Shown in pieces: positions 16,651-25,091 of a stretch of 64,000 bases of DNA. Position numbers and translations under genes: made by a program. The notes under the pieces are model-generated. The model saw only the letters and a list, made by a program, of their open reading frames with translations. It searched no databases and was not told the DNA's origin. Position 1 is the stretch's first letter, and every line of letters starts with the position of its first letter. The DNA comes from JAFDVL01 sp964631865 (GTDB lineage: Bacteria; Acidobacteriota; Blastocatellia; RBC074). Location of the stretch: the NCBI GenBank assembly GCA_964631865.1, contig CAZWAK010000004.1, positions 53,868 through 117,867 on the forward strand, given 5' to 3'.

Positions 16651-17232
16651 ATGGAGACCGCTGCACTGTCAGTCAGTCAATTGCTACAACGCTGGAGCGA
16701 GGGTGACGGCAGCGCGCTCGACCAATTGACGCCGCTGGTCTACGACGAACTGCACCGGATGGCACGGCGCTACATGCAGCAACAGCCTGCCGGTCACACG
16801 CTGCAAACAACGGCGTTGATCCACGAGGCATATTTGCGATTGATCGGGCAGCAAGAGAAGCACTGGGAGAATCGCGCGCATTTCTTCGGCGTCGCGGCGC
16901 AGGCGATGCGCCACATCCTGGTGGATTACGCGCGCGCACGGAAGATGGTCAAACGCGGCGGCGGTGCGCAGCAGGTTTCGCTGGATGAAGCTTTGACTAT
17001 CAGCCCGGAACATAGTGACGATCTGGTGGCACTCCATGACGCGCTGATCGCGCTGGCCGCACTTGATCCGCGACAGAGCCGGATTGTCGAGTTGCGCTTT
17101 TTTGGTGGACTGACCGAGGAAGAGATCGGCGAAGTCTTGCAACTTTCAGCGCGCACGGTGCGCAGCGACTGGCGCTTGGCCCGGTCGTGGCTGCTGCGGG
17201 AATTGGATCGCGGGGAGCGTGATGACGCCTGA
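16651..17232 (+). CDS. ECF-type RNA polymerase sigma factor
   Basis: Read from the ATG at 16651 (METAALSVSQLLQRW), the 193-residue protein has sigma region 2 (TPLVYDELHRMARRYMQQ, HTLQTTALIHEAYLRL) and region 4 (LDPRQSRIVELRFFGGLTEEEIGEVL then SARTVRSDWRLARSWL, in pieces). It belongs to the ECF subgroup common in Planctomycetes and Acidobacteriota that travels with Ser/Thr kinases. Its stop lies 11 bases inside the kinase gene, so the two are translationally coupled. Control by that kinase through phosphorylation is plausible. No anti-sigma factor is seen. Confidence 0.93.
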   Translation: METAALSVSQLLQRWSEGDGSALDQLTPLVYDELHRMARRYMQQQPAGHTLQTTALIHEAYLRLIGQQEKHWENRAHFFGVAAQAMRHILVDYARARKMVKRGGGAQQVSLDEALTISPEHSDDLVALHDALIALAALDPRQSRIVELRFFGGLTEEEIGEVLQLSARTVRSDWRLARSWLLRELDRGERDDA

Positions 17233-20200
17233 ACGATACAAAGAAGTCGGTCGCCTTTACCGCGCTGCGCTGGAGCTTGCGCCGCCGCGGTGGGCGGATT
17301 ATTTGGCCGATGCTTGTGGCGGCGATGAAGCGTTGCGGCAAGAGGCCGAGTCGCTGCTCGCTTACGAGGCGCGCGGTGAAAGGTTGATTGACCAGCCTGC
17401 GATGGAGGCGGCAGCCAAAGCGATGGCTGAAGATCAGGCCGTGCCTGAAGCCCCATCCTTGATTGGGCAAAGTATTGGCCACTACGGGATTCTCTCGCTA
17501 CTGGGGAAAGGCGGGATGGGCGAAGTCTGGCTGGCCGAAGACATACATCTTGGCCGCAAAGTCGCCGTCAAACTCTTGCCCGCCGAGTTCACCGCCGATG
17601 CCGACCGCCTGCGACGCTTCGCGCAGGAAGCGCACGCGGCTTCGGCGCTCAATCATCCGAACATCCTCACGATTCACGACATCGGCGTGGCCGAAGGTAC
17701 GCATTACATCGTCACGGAGTACGTCGCGGGCGAGACGCTGCGCCAACGGCTGACAGGCGCGCCGGAACAGCGGATCAAGCTGGCGGAGGCGATTGAGTTG
17801 GCTGCGCAGGTGGCCGCTGCGCTCGCCGCCGCACACGAAGCCGGGATTACGCACCGCGACATCAAGCCCGAAAACGTGATGTTGCGCAACGATGGCATCG
17901 TGAAGGTGTTGGATTTCGGGCTGGCCAAACTGCTTGGGAAGGATGAAGGCGGAAGGATGAAGGATGAACCAAGCATAGACTCCCCCCTTCATCCTTCATC
18001 CCTCATCCTTCATCCTTCCACAATTCCTGGCGCAGTGATGGGCACCCCCCGCTACATGTCGCCGGAGCAGGCGCGCGGCGAGTTGGTGGATGCGCGCACG
18101 GACATCTTCAGCCTGGGCGTGATGCTTTACGAGATAATTGCGGGCCGCGCTCCGTTTGCAGGCGCAACAACAAGCGAGGTGATTGCGGCGCTCCTGCGGG
18201 ACGCACCGCCGCCGCTGACCGAATATGCGCCCGATGTGCCGCCGGAGATGGGGCGTATCCTCAGCAGATCGCTCCACAAAGACCGCGACGAGCGGTATCA
18301 AACGGTCAAAGAGTTGCTGCTTGACCTGAAGGATTTGACGGAGGATCGCGCGTTTGAAGCCAGATTGGAACGCTCTGCACCACTGGACAACCATCCAACG
18401 AATGACTGGACATTGCCGCCACCGCCAGTCGAGCCGCGTAGCAACGAGTCGGCAGTGAAACCCTGGCAACGAAAGAGCGCGTGGGGAATGACCGCCGTGT
18501 TGTTGCTGGCGGTGGTCGCAGCGTGGCGGGTCTGGCCATCGCGGCAGACGGTTGCGCCGCACGCGATCAAGGTGGCGCGTTTGACCAACGGTGGTTACAT
18601 CACTAATGCAGTGCTCGCGCCCGATGGCAAATTCTTCGCTTACACCGTTCAGGATGGCGAGGTTGCGCACCTGTGGCTACGGCAAGTCGCGGGTGGCCCA
18701 CCGCTCAGTCTCGTGCCAGAGCTTAAGGGACTCCTGCTGGGCCTGACCTTCGCGCCTGACGGCCAGGCGGTCTATTTCGTGACGTATGAGCGGGACACTC
18801 CGCTGGGCGCGCTCTATCGCGTGCCGACGCTGGGCGGGCCACTGACAAAAGTGCTGATGGGGATCGTTTCACCCGTCACCTTTGCGCCCGATGGCCTACA
18901 CTTGGCTTTCATCCGCCTGGATTCGGCGGGTGAAGCCACCAGCCTGGTTATCACCGATCTGACGGGCGGCAATGAACGGATTGTGCTGACGCAGAGCGGG
19001 CCGGAACTATTGCTTGCGAACGGCCCAAGCTGGTCGCCCGATGGCAAGCAGATCGCCTGTCAACTTGAGCGCGGGCAGACACTGACCAACGTCGCGGTCT
19101 GTCGGGTGGTGGGCGTGGACGTAGCAAGCGGTGCGCAAAGGTCGCTGACCACGCAGATGTGGGATAGTTGCGCGCGACTGGTCTGGCTGCGCGATGGGAG
19201 TGGTCTGGTCATGGTCGGCACCAAACAGGGGGAATCGGGCACGGGCGCGCGCGACGCCGTCTGGTTCATCACGCAACCGGACGGCACCATCCGCCGGATC
19301 ACCACCGACCTGAGCCGCCATTTCTACCGCTCACTCAGTGTGAGTGACGACGGTCAGGCGATGCTGGTCATTCCGTTCAATCGCAGTTCGCAAATCTGGT
19401 CGGTCGCCGCGCGCGGGTCAGGCGCAAAGCTGAGTTACGCTGCCTCCAGCGCCGTGCAATTGACAACAGGTACGGGGGAAGGGCGCGGCGGGATTGTCAG
19501 TTTGGACGATGGCAGTCTGGTTTACGCTGCGCGTACCGGCGAACATGTTGACCTCTGGCAAATGCGTAACGCCAGTAGCCCGCCGCAACAATTGACGACT
19601 GACCCGCCTTTTCTGGAAGAAGTTTCCGCGCCGTCGGATGGTCGCTATCTTGTCTTTGCTGCGAAGCGCGGCGGCTTCAGCCATCTATTCCGCGTGAACC
19701 GTAACGGCACCAACTTGCAGCAGGTGACGAGTGGCGAGCGCCAGGAGATTGATTCGGATTGCTCGCCGGACGGGCGTTGGATTGTCTACGCTTCGCAGGC
19801 TGTCGAGCCGGGCAAGAGCGCGGAGTTCAAACTCTGGAAAATTCCGGCTGAGGGCGGCGTGCCGGTTAGCCTGACGACAGACCATAACGCCCGTACACCG
19901 CACTTTTCGCCCGACGGCCAATGGGTCTCTTATGTTTACCACGACACCCTGGGGCGCTGGCACGCAGTGGTCATACCGGCCACGGGCGGCGCGCTGGTAA
20001 AAACCTTCGCGTTGCCCCTGACGGTGGAATCGGGGATTGGCTGCCGTTGGACGCCCGATGGACAGGCGCTGACCTTTCTCGTGAAGGGCAAGGCCTTCGA
20101 TAATCTCTGGCTTCAACCGTTGACTGGCAGCGCTCCGCGTCCGCTGACCGACTTCAACTCCGGCGAGATTTATAACTACACGTTTAGCCGCGACGGCCAG

Positions 20201-20263
20201 CAGCTTTTTCTGGCGCGCGGCTATTCTATTCGGGATGTTTTATTGATCCAGGAATTTCGGTGA
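17222..20263 (+). CDS. Transmembrane Ser/Thr protein kinase with C-terminal TolB-like beta-propeller
   Basis: The 1013-residue protein (ATG 17222; a GTG at 17219 is possible) has an N-terminal helical segment (about 1-80). A complete Hanks-type kinase follows: glycine loop GKGGMGEVW near 97-104, invariant lysine in VAVKLLP, HRDIKPEN near 211-218, DFG near 231-233 and GTPRYMSPEQ near 274-283. A single membrane span lies near 421-437. The rest is a chain of WD40-like/TolB repeats (SPDGRWIVY, APDGLHLAF), probably extracytoplasmic. Between DFG and the activation loop an inserted stretch of about 27 residues (GKDEGGRMKDE to LHPSSLILHPS) is encoded by an inverted 7-bp repeat array. It overlaps the sigma gene. 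Confidence 0.92.
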   Translation: MTPERYKEVGRLYRAALELAPPRWADYLADACGGDEALRQEAESLLAYEARGERLIDQPAMEAAAKAMAEDQAVPEAPSLIGQSIGHYGILSLLGKGGMGEVWLAEDIHLGRKVAVKLLPAEFTADADRLRRFAQEAHAASALNHPNILTIHDIGVAEGTHYIVTEYVAGETLRQRLTGAPEQRIKLAEAIELAAQVAAALAAAHEAGITHRDIKPENVMLRNDGIVKVLDFGLAKLLGKDEGGRMKDEPSIDSPLHPSSLILHPSTIPGAVMGTPRYMSPEQARGELVDARTDIFSLGVMLYEIIAGRAPFAGATTSEVIAALLRDAPPPLTEYAPDVPPEMGRILSRSLHKDRDERYQTVKELLLDLKDLTEDRAFEARLERSAPLDNHPTNDWTLPPPPVEPRSNESAVKPWQRKSAWGMTAVLLLAVVAAWRVWPSRQTVAPHAIKVARLTNGGYITNAVLAPDGKFFAYTVQDGEVAHLWLRQVAGGPPLSLVPELKGLLLGLTFAPDGQAVYFVTYERDTPLGALYRVPTLGGPLTKVLMGIVSPVTFAPDGLHLAFIRLDSAGEATSLVITDLTGGNERIVLTQSGPELLLANGPSWSPDGKQIACQLERGQTLTNVAVCRVVGVDVASGAQRSLTTQMWDSCARLVWLRDGSGLVMVGTKQGESGTGARDAVWFITQPDGTIRRITTDLSRHFYRSLSVSDDGQAMLVIPFNRSSQIWSVAARGSGAKLSYAASSAVQLTTGTGEGRGGIVSLDDGSLVYAARTGEHVDLWQMRNASSPPQQLTTDPPFLEEVSAPSDGRYLVFAAKRGGFSHLFRVNRNGTNLQQVTSGERQEIDSDCSPDGRWIVYASQAVEPGKSAEFKLWKIPAEGGVPVSLTTDHNARTPHFSPDGQWVSYVYHDTLGRWHAVVIPATGGALVKTFALPLTVESGIGCRWTPDGQALTFLVKGKAFDNLWLQPLTGSAPRPLTDFNSGEIYNYTFSRDGQQLFLARGYSIRDVLLIQEFR
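17941..18019. repeat. Inverted 7-bp repeat array inside the kinase gene (GGATGAA/TTCATCC)
   Basis: GGATGAA-type units (17941-17968) are followed after 19 bases by TTCATCC TTCATCC CTCATCC TTCATCC (17988 onward). The architecture equals that of the intergenic arrays, but here it is in frame within the kinase domain, between the DFG motif and the activation loop. The reading frame is kept open. Confidence 0.85.
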
Positions 20264-20338
20264 GCGCAATCGAACTTGAACGTTTACGCGCGTCATTCAG
20301 CCGCCACCCGCGCCGCCATGAGCGTGAAAGGACGAGAG

Positions 20339-20455
20339 ATGAACCCGATTTCCACCGCAGCCGCACGACGCCTATTCCTCGGCGCACAAGGCTTGCTCGC
20401 TGATCCCACACGCAAAGCCACGCGCGCCACGCGCCCCCAGCTCATCAAGACGGCA
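20339..20455 (+). pseudogene. YcaQ-type (winged-helix DNA glycosylase) N-terminal fragment
   Basis: A frame from the ATG at 20339, with GAAAGGA upstream, reads MNPISTAAARRLFLGAQGL and then LADPTRKATRA. This matches the start of YcaQ/AlkX-like winged-helix proteins (SxxxARRLxLxAQGL...). After about 39 residues similarity ends, and the frame runs only to 20587 into the next gene. An intact protein would have about 400 residues. The promoter and ribosome-binding site region may now serve the radical-SAM gene. Confidence 0.55.
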
Positions 20456-20562
20456 GCCAATGGCAGTCCCGCCTGCGTTTCACGTTGGCATTCGGTCACT
20501 GCGCAGGCTACAATGCCTGTCACTTCGGCCCCTGAAACCCTTGCGTGCCCCGCCTGGAATCT

Positions 20563-21576
20563 ATGCCACGAATTGGAATCGAACTGAATAACGTTTGTAA
20601 TTTGGATTGCGGTCACTGCTTTCGCGATATTTATCGCGGCGTGGGCGACAAAAGCGATTTGTTTTTTCCGCTCGAACTGCTCGATCAAATCCTGACCGAT
20701 GCGAAGCCGCTCGGTTACAACCACGTCGCGATCACAGGCGGCGAACCACCGCTGCATCCGAAGTTTGGCGACGCGCTCGACCTCATTGCCGGGCACGGCT
20801 TCACGTATCACTTTCTAACCAACGCGCGCAACTTCGCCAAGACGCTCAAAGCCATCACGCCGAAAAAACGCCGCGACGGGCTGACGAACGTTTCGATCAG
20901 TATTGACGGGGCGACGGAAGCTACGCACGACGGGATTCGCGGCCAGGGATCGTATCGCGAATGCGTGGCGGCGATGGCGATTTGTCAGAAGCTGGGCATT
21001 CGCGTGGCGTTGATTTCGACGATCAATCGCGCCAATCGGCACGAGTTGGATCAACTGGCGTTGATGGGCGCGCATCTCGGCGTGTACAAGCACATCTTCG
21101 TCCATCAAAACCCGACGCAGCATAATTTCAGCAACGATCTCGTCTTGCCGCTGAGCGAATGGCGCGGGATTGAACGCGATGTGGCGCGGCTGCGCAATGA
21201 ATTTCGGCACGACATCGAAATGGCCATCGGCTTTTACACCGATTACTATTTGCCGCGTTGCGCGCCGCTGACGTTGGACGATTTGAATATTGATTACAAA
21301 GGCCGCTTGACGTTGTGCTGTCAAATCTCGAACTATCGCGACGGCGATCACGACGGCGAAGATGTGGTCGGCGATTTGCGCCGCGAACGCTTGCCCGTTG
21401 CGTTGTCGCGTTTGATGACGCTGGTCAATCAAGTGCATCAGGAACGATTGGAGATGGCGGTTGATCCGACGCGCCGCGAACAATTGCACTATCCGTGTTT
21501 GGCGTGTTTGGAGCGGTTCGGGAAAACGAAAGAAGAATCGTTTGTGCAACTGCAAGGGCTGAAAGTAGGAAGCTAA
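20563..21576 (+). CDS. Radical SAM protein with C-terminal cysteine cluster (SPASM-like)
   Basis: From the ATG at 20563 the 337-residue protein starts MPRIGIELNNVCNLDCGHC, with the radical-SAM cysteines C12, C16 and C19. It contains the SAM-binding GGEPPLHP motif. A C-terminal region with RCAPLTLDD, LTLCCQISNY and YPCLACLERF provides several further cysteines, suggesting an auxiliary iron-sulfur cluster. Such proteins often modify peptides or small molecules, but no precursor peptide gene is recognised nearby. A GTG at 20545 is an alternative start. The next gene begins at the very next base, so the DUF3052 protein is probably co-expressed. Confidence 0.85.
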   Translation: MPRIGIELNNVCNLDCGHCFRDIYRGVGDKSDLFFPLELLDQILTDAKPLGYNHVAITGGEPPLHPKFGDALDLIAGHGFTYHFLTNARNFAKTLKAITPKKRRDGLTNVSISIDGATEATHDGIRGQGSYRECVAAMAICQKLGIRVALISTINRANRHELDQLALMGAHLGVYKHIFVHQNPTQHNFSNDLVLPLSEWRGIERDVARLRNEFRHDIEMAIGFYTDYYLPRCAPLTLDDLNIDYKGRLTLCCQISNYRDGDHDGEDVVGDLRRERLPVALSRLMTLVNQVHQERLEMAVDPTRREQLHYPCLACLERFGKTKEESFVQLQGLKVGS

Positions 21577-21981
21577 ATGGCCGGTTATTCGGAAACTCCG
21601 CTGGCGAAAAAGTTAGGCATCAAAGCAGGCTTTCGCGTCACGTTTCTGAACGCGCCCGATGGCTTTCGCGAGAGCCTGGGCGAACTGCCCGCGCACGTCA
21701 AAATCATCGGCGTGCAAAAGCCGCTCGACCTGATTGTCTTTTTTCCGAAATCTGTCGAAGACCTCGAAAACAAATTTCCCAAGCTGAAAGAAAAGCTCGC
21801 GTCGGCGGGAATGTTCTGGGTGGCGTGGCCGAAAAAAAGCGCGGGCGTCGAGACCGATTTGACGTTCGACGCCGTGCAGCAAACGGGGTTGGGCTTGGGT
21901 TTGGTGGACAACAAAGTGTGCGCAATCAGCGACGTGCATTCGGGCTTGCGCTTTGTCTATCGCGTTGTAGATCGCGCGTAG
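21577..21981 (+). CDS. DUF3052 family protein
   Basis: The 134-residue protein begins MAGYSETPLAKKLGIKAGF and has FLNAPDGF, and near the C-terminus GLVDNKVCAI and HSGLRFVYR. These are the hallmark blocks of DUF3052, a small cytoplasmic family of unknown function. Its ATG follows the radical-SAM stop with no gap, and the ribosome-binding site GTAGGAAG lies inside that gene's last codons. Tight linkage to a radical-SAM gene is a hint of joint function, nothing more. Confidence 0.88.
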   Translation: MAGYSETPLAKKLGIKAGFRVTFLNAPDGFRESLGELPAHVKIIGVQKPLDLIVFFPKSVEDLENKFPKLKEKLASAGMFWVAWPKKSAGVETDLTFDAVQQTGLGLGLVDNKVCAISDVHSGLRFVYRVVDRA

Positions 21982-21982
21982 G

Positions 21983-22100
21983 CAAACACATTCTCAATTC
22001 TCAATTCTTCATTCTTCATTCTTTTCCAAAGGAAAATTACTGAATCATTTTCTCTCTGGAAAGGAATGAAGAATTGAGAATGAAGAATGAAGAATGTTTG
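21983..22100. repeat. Inverted 7-bp repeat array (ATTCTTC/GAATGAA)
   Basis: Units ATTCTCA, ATTCTCA, ATTCTTC, ATTCTTC and ATTCTTT are followed by a spacer and then GAATGAA, GAATTGA, GAATGAA, GAATGAA. The outer ends CAAACA and TGTTTG also pair. It fills the gap between the convergent DUF3052 and DUF1573 genes and may act as a bidirectional terminator. A related array lies at 48330-48434. Confidence 0.85.
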
Positions 22101-22107
22101 TTGCTTG

Positions 22108-22887
22108 CTATCGTTTGGGTTTGCTCTTGGGGATGGTTTTCTGGCGGGCAATTTTGGCCGGAGCAGTTGATTTTACAGGCTCTGGCGTGGCGGTTGCCTT
22201 TCCTGCCTTGACCAAAAATGAGACTTCCAATACGTCCTGATTCGGATCGTCGGTCATCAATTTGACCAGCAGTTTGTGCGTGCCTGCCGGAAGCTTGTCC
22301 GCGCTTTTGACCAGCAGCTTGAACTCCTTGCCGGGCGTGACGGTTTCTACTTGTGCTGTAAACGCTGGGTTGTCAGTCACCACCTTTTTGATCTCTGCGA
22401 CACGACCGCTGCTCACGTAAATTCCGACTTGGCCTGCGTAGGTTTTGTCGGGCGCAAGCGTCGCTTCGATTTCGTTGGTAGGATCAAACAGATATGACCC
22501 AACGCGGTAGCCTTTCGGGATGAACGGTTCAAATTTCACCGTGAGCCGAAATTCGCCGAGCCGCGCATCGTTCGTGTAGACGGTCGCGTATTTTGTGTGA
22601 ACGCCCGGGCCCACAGGCGTGATGGTGAGCGTGATTTTGCCCGCCTGACCAGGCGGGATGACTTTGTCAAAGTCACTGGCGGCACACCCTCAGCTTGGCG
22701 CGACGGCTTCGATCAGCACATCGGCTGTGCCTTCGTTTTTGAGCGTGAACGAGTGGCTGACTTTGGTGTTTTCTTTGACTCTGCCGAAGTCATGCTCAAA
22801 CGTTTCCAGCACGAGCTTCGGCGCTTTGTCCTGCGCGCTGGCCGTGACCGTGCAGAGCAACAGCAGAGCGGTGAGGCATTGTTTCAT
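22108..22887 (-). CDS. DUF1573 protein with in-frame TGA at the signature cysteine (candidate selenoprotein or broken gene)
   Basis: Read through one TGA, the frame from 22887 encodes 259 residues. A signal peptide (CLTALLLLCTVTASA) is followed by FEHDFGRVKENTKVSHSFTL and LIEAVAPS, then TGA (22690-22692, codon 66), then GCAASDFDKVIPPGQAGKI and GPGVHTKYATVYTND. DUF1573 proteins have PSCGC at exactly this point, so TGA replaces the first cysteine. There is no other stop and the downstream family blocks are intact. A hairpin with a G at loop position 2 lies 20 bases after the TGA, resembling a bacterial SECIS. A basic, Pro/Lys-rich tail ends the protein. Either selenocysteine is inserted or a single mutation or base error split the gene. 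Role: an exported structural family of unknown function. Confidence 0.7.
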
Positions 22888-22892
22888 GGCGA

Positions 22893-22938
22893 CGAACTCC
22901 TTAGAAAATGTAGCGCGATTTGCCAAATCGCGTTACGC
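22893..22938 (-). promoter_or_regulatory. Hairpin-SD cassette, copy 2
   Basis: On the minus strand the palindrome at 22910-22936 (core GCGATTTGGCAAATCGC) is followed by TACATTTTCTAAGGAG and, after eight bases, by the ATG of the DUF1573 gene. It shares GGCGTAACGCG upstream and TTTTCTAAGGAG downstream with copy 1. Confidence 0.7.
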
Positions 22939-23027
22939 CGCATGTCTTGCAATTTAGGGCGTGCGGCAGTGTAGCAAAAGCGGTGAGAATTGGACAAAGT
23001 AAATCTGACCTGCTAAAAACGGCTGCG

Positions 23028-24200
23028 ATGATTCCGAACTTCGCCAATCGCATGGAACAAGTGCAAACGCCCGTCATTCCGGTCGTCGGCGAATTGATTC
23101 GTAATAATCCCGGCACGATTTCTTTGGGGCAGGGCATCGTGCATTACAGCCCGCCACCGCAAGCGTTCGCGCGGATTCCCGAACTCTTGCGCGATCCTGA
23201 AGTGCATAAATATCAGGCTGTTCACGGCATCCCGGAATTGCTCGCGGAGATTGAAAAAAAGCTTGCGCACGACAACGGCGTCACGATGGATGACGGCAAC
23301 TGCATCGTCGTCACAGCGGGCGGCAATATGGCGTTTATGAATGCGGTGCTGGCAATCACGCAGCCGGGCGACGAAATCATTTTGAATGTGCCGTATTACT
23401 TCAATCACGAGATGGCGATTATGATGGCGAGTTGCAAGTCGGTGCTCGTGGCGACAGATGAGAACTATCAATTGCGACCGGAAGCATTGGAGGCCGCGAT
23501 TACGAGCCGGACGCGCGCGATTGTGACTGTGTCGCCGAACAATCCAACGGGCGCGGCGTATTCCGAAAATGCACTGCGTGCCGTGAATGAAATCTGTCGC
23601 CGGCACGGCCTCTATCACATCAACGACGAAGCGTATGATTACTTCGTCTACGATGATGCAAAGCATTTTTCACCCGCTGCAATTGCGGGCAGCGGTGAAC
23701 ACACGATCTCGCTCTATTCGCTCTCGAAAGCGTATGGCTTCGCGGGCTGGCGCATCGGCTTTATGGTCATCCCGCAGCATCTGTTCACTGCCGTGCGCAA
23801 GATTCAAGACACGATCCTGATTTGCCCAACCGTCATTTCGCAGCACGTTGCCGCAGGCGCAATGCAGGTCGGTGCGGAGTATTGTCGCGGTTATTTGTCC
23901 GAGTTGGCCGACGTGCGCCAGTTAGTGATGCAGGAGTTGACGCACATCCATTCGTTCTGCGAAGTGCCGCCTGCCGATGGCGCGTTTTATTTTCTGCTGC
24001 GGCTGGATACAAAGCTGAAGCCGCTCGCGTTGGTCGAACGATTGGTGCGCGAACATCGCGTCGCGGCAATTCCGGGCGATGCGTTCGGGATGCACGACGG
24101 CTGTTACTTGCGCGTGGCGTACGGCGCGCTGCAAAAAGAAACCGTCGCAGAAGGCATCGGGCGCTTAGTCAGCGGACTCACAACAATCATAGGAGCTTAG
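23028..24200 (+). CDS. PLP-dependent aminotransferase, class I/II
   Basis: From the ATG at 23028 the 390-residue enzyme shows fold-type I features: SLGQGIVHYSPPP, GGNMAFMNA, SPNNPTGA (NNPTG 171-175), INDEAYDYF (D200 for the pyridine nitrogen), and the PLP lysine in SLSKAYGFAGWRIG (K234). It closes with a family-typical IPGDAFG. The next gene, three bases downstream, encodes an omega-amidase-like nitrilase. A transaminase using glutamine or methionine keto acids plus an omega-amidase is the classical glutaminase II pathway, so a glutamine (or related) transaminase is the favoured guess. Confidence 0.9.
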   Translation: MIPNFANRMEQVQTPVIPVVGELIRNNPGTISLGQGIVHYSPPPQAFARIPELLRDPEVHKYQAVHGIPELLAEIEKKLAHDNGVTMDDGNCIVVTAGGNMAFMNAVLAITQPGDEIILNVPYYFNHEMAIMMASCKSVLVATDENYQLRPEALEAAITSRTRAIVTVSPNNPTGAAYSENALRAVNEICRRHGLYHINDEAYDYFVYDDAKHFSPAAIAGSGEHTISLYSLSKAYGFAGWRIGFMVIPQHLFTAVRKIQDTILICPTVISQHVAAGAMQVGAEYCRGYLSELADVRQLVMQELTHIHSFCEVPPADGAFYFLLRLDTKLKPLALVERLVREHRVAAIPGDAFGMHDGCYLRVAYGALQKETVAEGIGRLVSGLTTIIGA

Positions 24201-24203
24201 TTT

Positions 24204-24983
24204 ATGAACGTCGTTTGTCTACAACTCAATTGCGTGTGGGAAAACAAACAGGCCAATCACAGCAAGGTCAGCGAACTGATCGCCGCCGCCAAACCCAAAC
24301 GCGATTCGCTCGTCATCCTGCCGGAAATGTTCGCGTCGGGCTTTAGTATGAACGTCGCCGCGATCACCGACAGCACGACGAATGAGTCGTACAACTTTCT
24401 CGCGCGCCTCGCAGAAATTTATGGCGTGTATTTGATGGCAGGCATCGTCACGACGGACGCGAGCGGCAAGGGGCGCAACGAATGCGTGACGTTTGCGCCC
24501 GATGGAACAGAAGCCTCGCGGTACTGCAAACTGCATCCGTTCACGCTCGGCGGCGAGTTGGACAACTATGTCAAAGGCACAGACGTAGTGACCTTCCAAT
24601 GTCAGGAATTCGTCGTCGCGCCGTTTATTTGTTATGACCTGCGCTTTCCCGAAGCGTTTCGCGTGGCAACATTGCGCGGCGCGAATTTGATTACGGTGAT
24701 GGCGAGTTGGCCCAACGCGCGGCATCATCATTGGACGAAGCTGTTGCACGCGCGCGCGATTGAAAACGAAGCGTATGTCGTCGGCGTGAATCGCTGCGGC
24801 TGGGACCCGAAACTGGAACACGCTGGTGGCAGCCTCATCATTGATCCGCAAGGCAACACGCTCGTCGAAGCAGGCAGCGGCGAATGTGCCATCAGTGCGG
24901 AATTGAGTTTGCCGGAGTTATTGAGTTATCGGGAACGTTTGCCGTTCCTGAACGACATTCGCCCGGATTTTTTGCGGGCGTGA
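24204..24983 (+). CDS. Carbon-nitrogen hydrolase, omega-amidase-like (nitrilase superfamily)
   Basis: The 259-residue protein carries the nitrilase Glu-Lys-Cys triad: E41 in VILPEMFASGF, K109 in RYCKLHPF and C143 in FICYDLRFPE. The length and the short loops around CYDLRFP resemble YafV/NIT2 omega-amidases, which hydrolyse alpha-ketoglutaramate or alpha-ketosuccinamate to the keto acid and ammonia. The gene starts three bases after the aminotransferase stop, so both are translated from one message. The pair would drive transamination with glutamine forward. Substrate is inferred from context. Confidence 0.87.
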   Translation: MNVVCLQLNCVWENKQANHSKVSELIAAAKPKRDSLVILPEMFASGFSMNVAAITDSTTNESYNFLARLAEIYGVYLMAGIVTTDASGKGRNECVTFAPDGTEASRYCKLHPFTLGGELDNYVKGTDVVTFQCQEFVVAPFICYDLRFPEAFRVATLRGANLITVMASWPNARHHHWTKLLHARAIENEAYVVGVNRCGWDPKLEHAGGSLIIDPQGNTLVEAGSGECAISAELSLPELLSYRERLPFLNDIRPDFLRA

Positions 24984-25091
24984 CGAGGCGCGTGAAGTTG
25001 TGATGAACGATGGAGTGGCCTGCCAAAAGTAATCATCGCAAGGCAGGGAAAGCCGTTGGCTCGTCCGCAAAACTTATGGTAAATTCAGCCT

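Noticed and set aside
21983..22100. The AT-rich inverted array as a CRISPR-like repeat.
   Set aside because: Units are 7 bp without spacers and the second half is the complement of the first.
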